This document shows, in pieces, positions 33,478-42,170 of a stretch of 64,000 nucleotides of DNA; position 1 is the first letter of the stretch; every line of letters starts with the position of its first letter. Below the pieces are notes generated by a model. That model did not search any database. It saw only the letters and a list, made by a program, of their open reading frames with translations, and had not been told where the DNA came from. This stretch comes from Alphaproteobacteria bacterium (lineage in GTDB: Bacteria > Pseudomonadota > Alphaproteobacteria > Rhodobacterales > Rhodobacteraceae). The stretch lies in contig JAUHZO010000018.1 of assembly GCA_030425925.1 (NCBI GenBank), positions 1 through 64,000 on the forward strand, given 5' to 3'. A program made the translations under genes and the position numbers.

Positions 33478-35219
33478 TCCTCGAACGGATCCCATTCGTC
33501 CTCGACCTCCTGCAGCGCATCGGCCGACGCCTCCTGCGCGGCGGCTTCCGGCGTGCGGACCTGCGTGATCCGGGCCTTGGGAAAGGCGGCCAGTGCCGCC
33601 CGCACCAGCGGGTGGTCTTCGGCGCGGGCGTGCAGCGCCAGCTTGTCGGCATCGCGGCGTTCGGCGATGGTGGGCGCGTCGCAGCCATTGACCACGATCA
33701 CCGCCCAGCGATTGCCGGTCCAGCGCTGCAGCGCCGTCCCGAGACGGGCCGCAAGGTCCGGCGCGGCTTCCTCTGCCGGGGTGAACTCGATCCGGCCCGG
33801 CTGGTAGGCGGCCAGGCGCAGCTGGCCTTCCACCTCGACCAGCAGCTTGACGTCGCGATTCGCGCGGATCAGGTCGACCACATGCTCGAAGCTGGGAAAG
33901 CGCGCCAGGGCCTGAGCCTGGTCGGCGGCGCGCTGCGCCACCGGGCCCGACGGGCCGGGATGCGTCGGCATCGGCGCGCCGCGCGCCGACGGGCCGGATT
34001 GCGTGGGTGCGGGCCCCGTCCCGGAACCGGGCGCGCCCGGACCCGGCAGCGGCGGGGGCGGCGTGTCCTGCAGCTTGCGCACCAGATCCTCGGGCGAGGG
34101 CAGGTCGGCCACATGGGTCAGCCGGATCACCGCCATCTCGGCGGCCATCATCGCGTTGGGCGCGGCCGAAACCTCTTCGATCCCCTTCAGCAGCATCTGC
34201 CAGGCCCGCGACAGCGCCCGCATGGCCAGCCCGTCGGCAAAGGCCTGTCCGCGCCTGCGTTCGTCCGGTGAGACCGTCGGATCCTCGGCCGCCTCGGGGG
34301 TGATCTTCACCACGGAGATCCAGTGCGTCAGTTCGGCCAGGTCGCGCAGGATCGCCAGCGGATCGGCCCCGTCGGCATATTGCGCCGCCAGTTCCTGCAA
34401 CGCCCCCGCCGCGTCACCGCGCATGATCCGCTCGAACAGGTCCATGACCCGGCCCCGGTCCGCCAGCCCCAGCATGGCGCGCACCTGGTCCGCCGTCGTC
34501 TCGCCCGCCCCGTGCGAGATCGCCTGATCCAGCAGCGAGGTCGCGTCGCGGGCCGAGCCTTCGGCGGCCCGCGTGATCAGCGCCAGCGCCTCGTCGGTGA
34601 TCTCGACCCCTTCCGCCGTGGCGATCCTGCGCAGAAGCGCGATCATCACCTCCGGCTCGATCCGGCGCAGGTCGAAGCGCTGGCAGCGCGACAGCACGGT
34701 GACCGGCACCTGCCGGATCTCGGTGGTGGCAAAGATGAACTTCACATGCGCGGGCGGCTCTTCCAGCGTCTTCAAGAGCGCGTTGAACGCGCTGCGCGAG
34801 AGCATGTGCACCTCGTCGATGATGTAGATCTTGTAGCGCGCCGAGGCGGCGCGGTAATGCACGCTTTCGATGATCTCGCGGATGTCGTTCACCCCCGTGT
34901 GCGAGGCCGCGTCCATCTCGATCACGTCCACATGGCGGCCTTCCATGATCGCCACGCAATGTTCGCATTGCCCGCAAGGGTCGGTCGTTGGCCCGCCGCT
35001 GCCCTCGGGCCCGATGCAGTTCATGCCCTTGGCGATGATCCGCGCCGTCGTCGTCTTCCCGGTGCCGCGGATGCCTGTCATGATGAAGGCCTGCGCGATG
35101 CGGTCGGCCTGAAAGGCGTTCCTGAGCGTGCGCACCATCGCGTCCTGGCCCACCAGGTCGGCGAAGGTTTCGGGGCGGTACTTGCGGGCAAGCACCTGGT
35201 AGGCGGGGCTGTCGGTCAT
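33474..35219 (-). CDS. dnaX: DNA polymerase III subunit gamma/tau
   Basis: ATPase of the clamp loader. The 581-residue protein begins YQVLARKYRPETFADLVGQ, then Walker A GIRGTGKTTTARIIA, the zinc-binding cysteines (CGQCEHC), Walker B IYIIDEVHMLS and sensor LSRCQRFDLRRI. The C-terminal third, after a Pro/Gly-rich linker at about 380-430, is the tau-type polymerase-binding part. Start ATG at 35219 is chosen because homologous sequence begins there. I see no obvious A-rich frameshift site for a separate gamma form. Confidence 0.95.
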   Translation of the reverse strand: MTDSPAYQVLARKYRPETFADLVGQDAMVRTLRNAFQADRIAQAFIMTGIRGTGKTTTARIIAKGMNCIGPEGSGGPTTDPCGQCEHCVAIMEGRHVDVIEMDAASHTGVNDIREIIESVHYRAASARYKIYIIDEVHMLSRSAFNALLKTLEEPPAHVKFIFATTEIRQVPVTVLSRCQRFDLRRIEPEVMIALLRRIATAEGVEITDEALALITRAAEGSARDATSLLDQAISHGAGETTADQVRAMLGLADRGRVMDLFERIMRGDAAGALQELAAQYADGADPLAILRDLAELTHWISVVKITPEAAEDPTVSPDERRRGQAFADGLAMRALSRAWQMLLKGIEEVSAAPNAMMAAEMAVIRLTHVADLPSPEDLVRKLQDTPPPPLPGPGAPGSGTGPAPTQSGPSARGAPMPTHPGPSGPVAQRAADQAQALARFPSFEHVVDLIRANRDVKLLVEVEGQLRLAAYQPGRIEFTPAEEAAPDLAARLGTALQRWTGNRWAVIVVNGCDAPTIAERRDADKLALHARAEDHPLVRAALAAFPKARITQVRTPEAAAQEASADALQEVEDEWDPFEE

Positions 35220-35446
35220 GAGGCTCGCTGTCTTCGGATCACGGTGCAAACTAAGCGTCCAGTCCGGCAGGGTCCACGCTTGATTTGTCACCGCAGACCG
35301 GCCATGCTGGCGATGGCCCGTGCAGGGGGCCGCCTGATCCGCGGAAAGCGCGACGCACCTGTTTCCGACAAGACCGGACCTGACATATCGGTTTTCTCTT
35401 GCCCGAACTGGCGGATCGGCGGGCGGTATTCGGAGGAACCCGACCC

Positions 35447-36991
35447 ATGACCCTTTCAGAGGCTCCGCTTTCGCTGGACGATCTGCGCCGCGCGGCAAAA
35501 CGTCTGCACCGCAGCCTGATCGCGGGCGATGTGCACGCCACGCAGCGCCTGCGCCAGTTTTTCCCCGACCGCAGCCCGGTCGACGCGAAACACGCCGATT
35601 TCCTGCACATCGTCGCCCGCGAGAACGGCTTTCCCAGCTGGCCCCGGCTGAAGATCGCCGCCGAGACGATGGGGCTGGACCGCGCGGCCAAACAGCAACG
35701 GCTGAAGGTCGCACTCTATTTCGGGCAGAGCGCTGTGGTAGAGCGTCTGCTGGCCGACACGCCGGACCTGGCGGCGGGGCAGTTCGGGCTGCTTTGCGCG
35801 CTGTATGACCGCGCGTCGGTCGCGGCCATGCTGGCCGAGGATCCGGGCCGCGCCGTCACGCTGTACGGCCCGCGCCGCCCGATCCTGCACCTGGCCTTTT
35901 CCCGCCACATCCAGGCCCGGCCCGAGCTGGAGGCGGACATGCTGGCGGTGGCCGAGCTGCTGGTCACCCATGGGGCCGACGTGAATGACGGCTACCCGCA
36001 CGAACCGGGCTCCGACCATCTGCTGAGCGCGCTTTACGGGGCCATCGGGCATGCCAACAACGTGGTGCTGGGCCAGTGGCTGCTGGATCGCGGGGCCAAT
36101 CCCAACGACAACGAATCGCTCTATCACGCCACCGAGCTGGGCCACCATGACGGGCTGCGGATGCTTTTGGAGGCCGGCGCGGATCCGACCGGGACCAACG
36201 CGCTGTTTCGGGCGATGGATTTCCACGATCACACCGCCGTCCGCCTGCTGCTGGAGCACGGCGCGCAGCCCGACGATTTCAACGCGGGCGAGGTCGGCGG
36301 CGAAAGTCCCTGGGTGATCCCGGCGCTGCAGCAGGCGGCGCGGCGTGGATCGGATGCCGAGATGGTGGCGCTGCTGTTGCAGGCCGGGGCGCGGACGGAC
36401 CGGCTGTACCAGGGCGTGTCGGCCTATGCCATGGCGCGGGTCTTTGGCCACCACGCGGTGGCCGGGGCGCTGGAGGCACATGGCGCCGCAACGCCGCTCA
36501 GCCGCGAAGAGGCGCTGATGGCCCGCGCCGCCGACGGGCTGGACAGCCCCGGAGAGTATATCGACCCCGAAACGCTGCCCCCCGCCTATGCCAACCTGCT
36601 GCGCGACATGGTGCATCTGCCGGACAAGCTGGCGCACATGAAGCGGCTGGTGGCGCTGGGTCTGCCCTATGACCGGCCGGACGATCACGAGCGGATCACG
36701 CCCACCCATATCGCCGGGTGGGAGGGGCTGCCCGAGGTCCTGACCTGGCTGCTGCGGCTGAAACCCGACCTGACCCATGTCAACGGCTATGGCGGCACGC
36801 TGCTCAGCACGATCCTTCACGGCTCGGAAAACGCGCCGGAGCGGGCGGACCGCGATCACATTGCCTGTCTCGAGATCACACTGACCCATGGTCTGGCCCT
36901 GCCGCGGGCCGAGATCACGGGGGCCGGGCGCGAAGACGTCCGCGCCTTTCTGGAGGACTGGGCCGAGCGCTATCCGGGACAGGTGGTCTGA
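35447..36991 (+). CDS. Ankyrin-repeat protein
   Basis: A 514-residue soluble protein. Residues 1-65 are an N-terminal helical part (LSLDDLRRAAKRLHRSLIAGD, then FLHIVARENGFPSWPRLK), as in a group of bacterial ankyrin proteins. Then come ankyrin-like helices: AVAELLVTHGADVNDGYP, LGQWLLDRGANPND, GLRMLLEAGADPTGTN, AVRLLLEHGAQPDD, EMVALLLQAGARTD. The C-terminal part from 390 continues in a degenerate repeat. It has no signal peptide. Function is unknown; such proteins bind partners. The ATG at 35447 follows GGAGGAACCC. Confidence 0.82.
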   Translation: MTLSEAPLSLDDLRRAAKRLHRSLIAGDVHATQRLRQFFPDRSPVDAKHADFLHIVARENGFPSWPRLKIAAETMGLDRAAKQQRLKVALYFGQSAVVERLLADTPDLAAGQFGLLCALYDRASVAAMLAEDPGRAVTLYGPRRPILHLAFSRHIQARPELEADMLAVAELLVTHGADVNDGYPHEPGSDHLLSALYGAIGHANNVVLGQWLLDRGANPNDNESLYHATELGHHDGLRMLLEAGADPTGTNALFRAMDFHDHTAVRLLLEHGAQPDDFNAGEVGGESPWVIPALQQAARRGSDAEMVALLLQAGARTDRLYQGVSAYAMARVFGHHAVAGALEAHGAATPLSREEALMARAADGLDSPGEYIDPETLPPAYANLLRDMVHLPDKLAHMKRLVALGLPYDRPDDHERITPTHIAGWEGLPEVLTWLLRLKPDLTHVNGYGGTLLSTILHGSENAPERADRDHIACLEITLTHGLALPRAEITGAGREDVRAFLEDWAERYPGQVV

Positions 36992-37115
36992 CGCAGTCTT
37001 CCTGACGAAACGCTGGGACTTTGCGCGGCAATGTGTATCATTCCGGACAAGAGCCGCGTGCCCGCGCCAGGGGCAGGTCTGCCCGCCCGGGCCGCGGCTC
37101 GCATGGGAGACACAC

Positions 37116-37664
37116 ATGACGCCGACCCCTTCGGACCAAGCGGCCCGCGCGCCCATGGTGATGCATGCCCTGCCCGTGGGCGGCGGCATCCTGGCCATCG
37201 CGCCCCTGCCCGGGGCGGGTGGCGATTATGCCGGGGATCTGGCCCATGTGCATGAATGGACCCCGGCCATGGTGATCTCGCTGGTGACCGATGTGGAACT
37301 GCTGCAGGCCGGGGCGCAATCGCTGGGGCAGGACATTCAGGACAAGGGCACCCGCTGGGTGCATCTGCCCGTCGCCGATTTCGGCGTGCCCGGCCCCGAG
37401 ATGCAGGAGGCCTGGCCCGAAATCAGCCATCGCGCGCGGCGTGCCCTGCTGGGCGGCGGGCGTGTGCTGGTGCATTGCCGGGGCGGCTGCGGACGCTCGG
37501 GCATGGTGGCGCTGCGGCTGATGATCGAGGCCGACGAGGCCCCGGACGAAGCGCTGGCGCGCCTGCGCGGCGTGCGCCCCTGCGCGGTGGAGACCGATGC
37601 GCAGATGGCCTGGGCCATGGCCGCCGAACGCAAGCCGGTGCAGTTCGTGCGGCATTCGGGATGA
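37116..37664 (+). CDS. Dual-specificity/tyrosine phosphatase-like protein
   Basis: A 182-residue cysteine phosphatase. The P-loop VLVHCRGGCGRSGMVALRL near residues 117-135 matches HCx5RS, and the upstream WVHLPVADFGVPGPE segment supplies the general-acid loop. It resembles CDKN3-type bacterial homologues. The ATG at 37116 follows GGGAGACACAC. It lies 124 bases after the ankyrin gene on the same strand. The substrate protein is unknown. Confidence 0.82.
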   Translation: MTPTPSDQAARAPMVMHALPVGGGILAIAPLPGAGGDYAGDLAHVHEWTPAMVISLVTDVELLQAGAQSLGQDIQDKGTRWVHLPVADFGVPGPEMQEAWPEISHRARRALLGGGRVLVHCRGGCGRSGMVALRLMIEADEAPDEALARLRGVRPCAVETDAQMAWAMAAERKPVQFVRHSG

Positions 37665-38050
37665 CAGCACGGCAGCACCAGGACCCGCCGGCGGCGCTTT
37701 GGCCGGGCGGGTCTGGCTGCTGTCTTGCTCTGGCGAAAGAGGCGGCCGCCCTGTGGATCGTGTTCCGGGGGTTGCCAGGCCCCGGTGCCGCTTGTGCGCC
37801 GCCTGAGCCGCGCACCTCCGTTCGGACTCGCGAGCCCGTCTGGACGGGCAGGTGATCCGGTCTTTCTTGGTCAACCGCGGATGAGGATGCGGCGGGGCGG
37901 TTAAGGAAGGGTGAGGGCGGCGGGCGTTGCGTGGGGGCGCGCCACCGGGGGCGAATCAGAAGCGGACTAGCCCGGCGGGAGAGGCACCGCGTTGTTCGCT
38001 TGGCAAACAGGCTCCGCTCCTTTGCAAGTTCCAGCTGCGCTGAAACTTGC
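37665..38050. other. Gene-free stretch upstream of the SRP RNA 3' end
   Basis: 386 bases between the phosphatase stop and the SRP RNA. Frames on both strands give only arginine-, proline- and alanine-rich products with no domain. An inverted repeat of TTGCAAGTTTC and GAAACTTGC type near 38021-38050 lies just beyond the SRP RNA 3' end and may be its terminator. I see nothing else. Confidence 0.45.
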
Positions 38051-38149
38051 GGGGTGAGAGATTGCAACGACCCAAGCGGGGCTCGTTACGGCTGCTTCCT
38101 TCCGGACCTGACCGGGTTGGCGAGGCGCTTGCCCGCACAACCTCTCGAT
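38051..38149 (-). ncRNA. ffs: Small SRP RNA (4.5S type)
   Basis: On the minus strand the universal loop GGTCAGGTCCGGAAGGAAGC followed by AGCC is present (plus-strand 38090-38113 as its complement). The ends pair: GAGAGGTTG at the 5' side with CAATCTCTC at the 3' side. The RNA therefore runs from about 38149 down to about 38051, near 97-99 bases, the usual small bacterial form. Exact ends are estimated from pairing. Confidence 0.92.
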
Positions 38150-38243
38150 GGTTCATTTAAGCGACATCCGCGCGCAATGCAATGACCGCGCCGCAAACCC
38201 GTGTTACGCTGCCGTCGCATTTGATCACCAACGGAGACTGAAC

Positions 38244-39230
38244 ATGCGGCGCCTCGCCCTTCTTCTGACCCTCGCCTGCACGACCCCGGCCCTTGCCCCG
38301 GCCCTTGCCCAGGACATCGAGGGCGCCATCGAACACCCCATGGTCCAGCGCTATCCCGGCAGCGAGCTGCGCTGGCAGACCATCGAGAACTACCGCCCCT
38401 ACCGCATCGCCACCGGCCCGGTGACCGGCTACCGCGCCATCGACGACTGGATCGACACCGAGGGCCGCGTCACCCGGACGTTCTATCGCCTGCAGGGCAG
38501 CGACCGCGATTACGCCGAGGTCTATCTGAACTATCTCAAGGCGTTCGAGGACGAGGGGTTCGAGGTGCTGGGGCAGGGCATGTTCGACGACCGCAAGGGC
38601 GTCGAGGTCGGCACGCGGCAATGGCTGGACGTCTACCTGCGCGAAAATCCCTTCACCTCCCAGGGCGAGTCGGGGACCATCGCCGCCGGCACGTCCTCGG
38701 CCGGCGGCGCGGGCAGTTTCGTGGTGCAGAAGGAGCGCGCGGCGGGGCTGGTCTATGTCGTGGTCACGGTGGAACAGCACGCCGAGGATTATGTCGGTGC
38801 GCTGATCGACATCGTCGAGGTGGACCGCGCCGAGGTCGGGCTGGTCGTCGTCGATGCCGAGGCCATCGGGCGCGATCTGCAGGAAAAGGGCCGCGTGGTG
38901 CTGGACGGGATCACCTTCGAATTCGACAGCGCCACGCTGACACCCGAGTCGGACCAGGCGCTGGCCGCGGTGGCCGAGCATCTGGCGGCCTATCCGGAGC
39001 AGAATTTCTACGTGGTCGGGCACACCGACGCCAAGGGCAGCTTTGACTACAACACGCGGCTGAGCGGTGCGCGCGCGACCTCGGTGGTGGAGGCGCTGGT
39101 CGACCGCTTCGGCGTCAGCCGGTCGCGGCTGGAGGCGCATGGAGTGGGGCCGCTGGTGCCGGTCTTTTCCAATGCCTCCGACGCGGGCCGCGCGGTGAAC
39201 CGGCGGGTGGAGCTGGTAGAGCGGCCCTGA
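38244..39230 (+). CDS. OmpA family protein
   Basis: Exported protein of 328 residues with a clear signal peptide (MRRLALLLTLACTTPALAPALAQ). The middle part, residues 30-200, is of unknown fold and includes a glycine/serine-rich loop (GTSSAGGAGSF). The C-terminal OmpA domain, from about 215, has ITFEFDSATLTPES and FYVVGHTDAKGSFDYNTRLS, the peptidoglycan-binding pattern. It likely tethers the cell envelope or is periplasmic. GGAGACTGAAC precedes the ATG at 38244. Confidence 0.87.
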   Translation: MRRLALLLTLACTTPALAPALAQDIEGAIEHPMVQRYPGSELRWQTIENYRPYRIATGPVTGYRAIDDWIDTEGRVTRTFYRLQGSDRDYAEVYLNYLKAFEDEGFEVLGQGMFDDRKGVEVGTRQWLDVYLRENPFTSQGESGTIAAGTSSAGGAGSFVVQKERAAGLVYVVVTVEQHAEDYVGALIDIVEVDRAEVGLVVVDAEAIGRDLQEKGRVVLDGITFEFDSATLTPESDQALAAVAEHLAAYPEQNFYVVGHTDAKGSFDYNTRLSGARATSVVEALVDRFGVSRSRLEAHGVGPLVPVFSNASDAGRAVNRRVELVERP

Positions 39231-39271
39231 CGGGTCTCGCCACCGCCGCCGCGTCGGCGTAAAGGCGGGGG

Positions 39272-40363
39272 ATGGACAATTTCGAGATCTTCCTCGCCTG
39301 CCCGCCCGGGTTGGAACCGCTGCTGCTGGACGAGGCACAGGCGCTGGGCCTGGCCGAGGCCGCAACCGTGCCGGGCGGCGTGACCTGTCGCGGCGGCTGG
39401 CCAGAGGTCTGGCGCGCCAATCTGTGCCTGCGCGGGGCGACACGGGTGCTGGCGCGCTTTGCGTCCTTCCGGGCGATGCATCTGGCGCAGCTGGACAAGC
39501 GCGCGCGCAAGATCGACTGGGCGGGCGTGCTGCGCGCCGATGTGCCGGTGCGTGTCGACGTGACCTGCCGCAATTCCAGGATCTACCACGACCGCGCCGC
39601 CCGGCAGCGGCTGGACCGCGCCATCGCCGAGACGCTGGGCGCGCCGCTGGGCGAGGGCGGCGTCAGCGTCAAGGCGCGGATCGAGGACGACCTTGTGACC
39701 CTCAGCCTCGACACCTCGGGCGAGCCGCTGCACCGGCGCGGCCACAAGGAGGCGGTCGGCAAGGCGCCCCTGCGCGAAACCCTGGCCGCGCTGTTCCTGC
39801 GCGCCTGTGGCTATGACGGCACGCAGACGGTGCTGGATCCGATGTGCGGCTCGGGCACCTTCGTGATCGAGGCGGCAGAGATCGCGGCCGGTCTCGTCCC
39901 GGGCCGGTCGCGTGGCTTTGCGTTCGAGCAGTTGGCAGGCTTTGACGCGGCGGCCGTGGCGGCGCTGCGCGGCGGCGCGGCGCGGGAGAGCGGTCTGCGG
40001 TTTTACGGCGCGGACCGCGACGACGGCGCGATCCGCGCCAGCACCGCCAATGCGGCGCGCGCCGGGGTGGGGGCGCTGTGCCATTTCGCCCGCGCGCCGA
40101 TCAGCGATCTGGCGCGGCCCGAGGGGCCGGCGGGGCTTGTCATGGTCAACCCGCCTTACGGCGCGCGGATCGGCAACCGGAAGCTGCTGTTCGCGCTTTA
40201 CGGCACGCTGGGGCAGGTGCTGACGGCGCGGTTCCAGGGCTGGCGGCTGGGGATGGTGACCTCGGATGGCGGGCTGGCGAAGGCGACGGGGCTGAGCTTG
40301 CAGGCCGGGCCGCCGGTGGATCTGGGCGGGATCAAGGTCAAGCTGTACCAGGCGAAACTGTAG
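39272..40363 (+). CDS. THUMP-domain RNA methyltransferase, RlmL-like
   Basis: Methylates guanine in 23S rRNA or tRNA. Of 363 residues, the N-terminal 150 form the ferredoxin-like/THUMP part. Residues 160-363 are the Rossmann methyltransferase with DPMCGSGTFVIEAAE as the SAM site and MVNPPYGARIG as the catalytic NPPY. The C-terminal RlmK half of the E. coli enzyme is missing, which is usual for alphaproteobacterial homologues. It lies 41 bases after the OmpA gene. Confidence 0.88.
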   Translation: MDNFEIFLACPPGLEPLLLDEAQALGLAEAATVPGGVTCRGGWPEVWRANLCLRGATRVLARFASFRAMHLAQLDKRARKIDWAGVLRADVPVRVDVTCRNSRIYHDRAARQRLDRAIAETLGAPLGEGGVSVKARIEDDLVTLSLDTSGEPLHRRGHKEAVGKAPLRETLAALFLRACGYDGTQTVLDPMCGSGTFVIEAAEIAAGLVPGRSRGFAFEQLAGFDAAAVAALRGGAARESGLRFYGADRDDGAIRASTANAARAGVGALCHFARAPISDLARPEGPAGLVMVNPPYGARIGNRKLLFALYGTLGQVLTARFQGWRLGMVTSDGGLAKATGLSLQAGPPVDLGGIKVKLYQAKL

Positions 40364-40395
40364 CGGCGGCGCGATGCGGTTCGCCAGGGGGCGGG

Positions 40396-40442
40396 GCCGA
40401 TTTCTTGCAAAGAAATCGGCCGGAAACTTGCGAAGTTTCCGG
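40396..40442. repeat. Tandem pair of perfect hairpins with 3-base loops, second locus
   Basis: Hairpin 1: 11-base arms 40396-40406 and 40410-40420, loop GCA. Hairpin 2: 10-base arms 40420-40429 and 40433-40442, loop GCG. The two share a base at 40420. They lie between the convergent rlmL-like and ABC permease genes and probably terminate both. Confidence 0.85.
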
Positions 40443-40452
40443 TGCCCGTCGC

Positions 40453-41277
40453 TCAATTTGGTGCGCGTTCCGCCCAGCCCGCAAACACCTTCTCCAGCGC
40501 GACGACCACGTAGTAGAGCACGATCCCGAGGAACGCCAAGGCGATCAGCACCGCGAACATCAGCGGGTAGTCCGAGTTCGTCTTGCCGCTGTCAAAGAGC
40601 GCGCCCAGCCCGCGCCCGTGCGGCGAGACGATCTCCATCAGGTTGGTGCCGATGAAGGCCAGCGTCACCGCCACCTTGAGCGCGCCGAAAAACTCCGGCA
40701 GCGTCTTGGGCAGGGCGATCTTCCAGAAGATCGTGGTTTGCGACGCACCGAGGCTGCGCAGGATGTCGCGATATTCCGGCTCCAGCGTGGACAGACCGAT
40801 AGAGATCGACACCGCGATGGGAAAGAACGAGATCATGAAGGCGATCAGCACCGTGTTGAAATCGTGGTGGCCCACGAAAAGCAGCGCCACGATGGGCACC
40901 ACGGTCGCCTTGGGGATGGCGTTGAACCCCACCAGCAGCGGGTAGAGCGCGTCGCGCATGACGCGCGAAAAGCCCATCACCATGCCCAGCAGCACGCCCA
41001 CGACCACCGCCAGAAGCAGGCCCACCACCGTGCGCCAGAGCGTCTGCCAGCCCATGGTCAGGAACAGGCTCCAGTATTTCGCATAGGCCGGAGGCAGGTC
41101 CGAGGGCGAGGCCATCACGTAGTTCGGCCAGCCATTGATCCAGACCAGCGCCTCCCAGAAGGCCAGAAAGACGACCACGGCCGCGATGGGGGCAATCACC
41201 GCCCGGCTGGTCAGCGCGCGCAGCAGGGTGCCGGAGGGGCTGTCGCGGTCGGGCAGGGGCTGGGGAACATAGGCCAT
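40453..41277 (-). CDS. ABC transporter permease (SsuC/TauC-like)
   Basis: Inner-membrane channel of the NMT1/THI5-like importer encoded with it. The 274-residue protein has six hydrophobic segments. The coupling loop is seen as RDILRSLGASQTTIFWKIALPKTL, with the EAA pattern, near residue 175-198. It is the last gene of the unit; its start lies 12 bases after the ATPase stop with GGAG upstream of ATG at 41277. Confidence 0.87.
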   Translation of the reverse strand: MAYVPQPLPDRDSPSGTLLRALTSRAVIAPIAAVVVFLAFWEALVWINGWPNYVMASPSDLPPAYAKYWSLFLTMGWQTLWRTVVGLLLAVVVGVLLGMVMGFSRVMRDALYPLLVGFNAIPKATVVPIVALLFVGHHDFNTVLIAFMISFFPIAVSISIGLSTLEPEYRDILRSLGASQTTIFWKIALPKTLPEFFGALKVAVTLAFIGTNLMEIVSPHGRGLGALFDSGKTNSDYPLMFAVLIALAFLGIVLYYVVVALEKVFAGWAERAPN

Positions 41278-41288
41278 GTCGGTCTCCG

Positions 41289-42080
41289 TCAGGCGGCGGG
41301 CGCGCGGCCCTGGGCGATCTCGATCTGGTTGCGCAGATCGTGCAGCATGTCCGCGGTTTCCTTCGTGTAAAGCATCTCGATATCGCGCGGGCCGTCGCCC
41401 TGATCGGGGATGTCGAGCACGTATTGCGTCCGCGCCGGGCGGCCCGACAGCACCACCACCTGGTCCGCCAGGTAGATCGACTCGCGCAGGTCATGGGTGA
41501 TCAGCACACCGGTGAACGGCTCTTTCTCCTTCACCTGGTGCATGATCTGCCACAGGTCCTCGCGCGTGAAGGCGTCAAGCGCGCCGAAGGGTTCGTCAAG
41601 GATCAGCACCTCGGGCTGGTGCACCAGCGCCCGGCACAGCGAGGCGCGCTGGCGCATGCCGCCGGACAGCTCCGACGGGCGCTTGTCCTCGAACCCCTCC
41701 AGCCCCACCAGCGACAGCAGATAGCGCGCGCGCTCCTGCTGCTGCGCCTTGCCGAGACGGGTCGGCACGATTTCCAGCGGCAGCATGACGTTCTGCAGGA
41801 TCGTGCGCCATTCCAGCATCACGGGGTTCTGGAACGCCATGCCCACGGTGGAGCGGGGCGATTTCACCTGCTCGCCATGCAGCCAGACCTCGCCCGTGTC
41901 GGGCTTCAGCAGGCCTGCGACCAGCTTGGTCAGCGTGGACTTGCCGCAGCCCGAGGGGCCGACAACGGCGACAAAGCCGCCTTCGGGCACCGCCAGGTCC
42001 AGCCCGTCCAGCACCGGCAGCGGGCCGGCCTTGGTCTGGTAGGCGTGGCGGACATGCTTGATTTCGATGAGGTTTGTCAT
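41289..42080 (-). CDS. ABC transporter ATP-binding protein (SsuB/TauB-like)
   Basis: ATPase of the importer, 263 residues. Walker A GPSGCGKSTLTKL near residue 42, the Q loop MAFQNPVML, signature LSGGMRQRASLCRAL, Walker B VLILDEPFGALD and the H loop ITHDLRES are all intact. Start ATG at 42080 is preferred; an ATG seven codons upstream (42101) lacks conservation. It is separated from the binding-protein gene by doubled palindromes. Confidence 0.88.
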   Translation of the reverse strand: MTNLIEIKHVRHAYQTKAGPLPVLDGLDLAVPEGGFVAVVGPSGCGKSTLTKLVAGLLKPDTGEVWLHGEQVKSPRSTVGMAFQNPVMLEWRTILQNVMLPLEIVPTRLGKAQQQERARYLLSLVGLEGFEDKRPSELSGGMRQRASLCRALVHQPEVLILDEPFGALDAFTREDLWQIMHQVKEKEPFTGVLITHDLRESIYLADQVVVLSGRPARTQYVLDIPDQGDGPRDIEMLYTKETADMLHDLRNQIEIAQGRAPAA

Positions 42081-42112
42081 GAAGCGGTCTTTTGCGGCCA
42101 TCCGGCAGGCAA

Positions 42113-42164
42113 GGCGGGGTCAACCCCGCCCTGCGAAAGGCTGTAGGGCGGGGTTGACCCCGCC
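42113..42164. repeat. Two copies of the dispersed palindrome between binding-protein and ATPase genes
   Basis: Copy A has arms 42113-42120 and 42123-42130; copy B has arms 42147-42154 and 42157-42164, both with two-base loops. They lie in opposite orientation as judged by the CCCTGCG and CTGTAGG flanks, so they can also fold into one larger structure. They end 7 bases from the stop of the binding-protein gene. Confidence 0.87.
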
Positions 42165-42170
42165 ATACCG

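Noticed and set aside
33900-34080. Possible programmed frameshift in dnaX giving a short gamma subunit
   Set aside because: No A-rich slippery heptamer is seen in the linker region; the GC-rich runs there do not match known sites.
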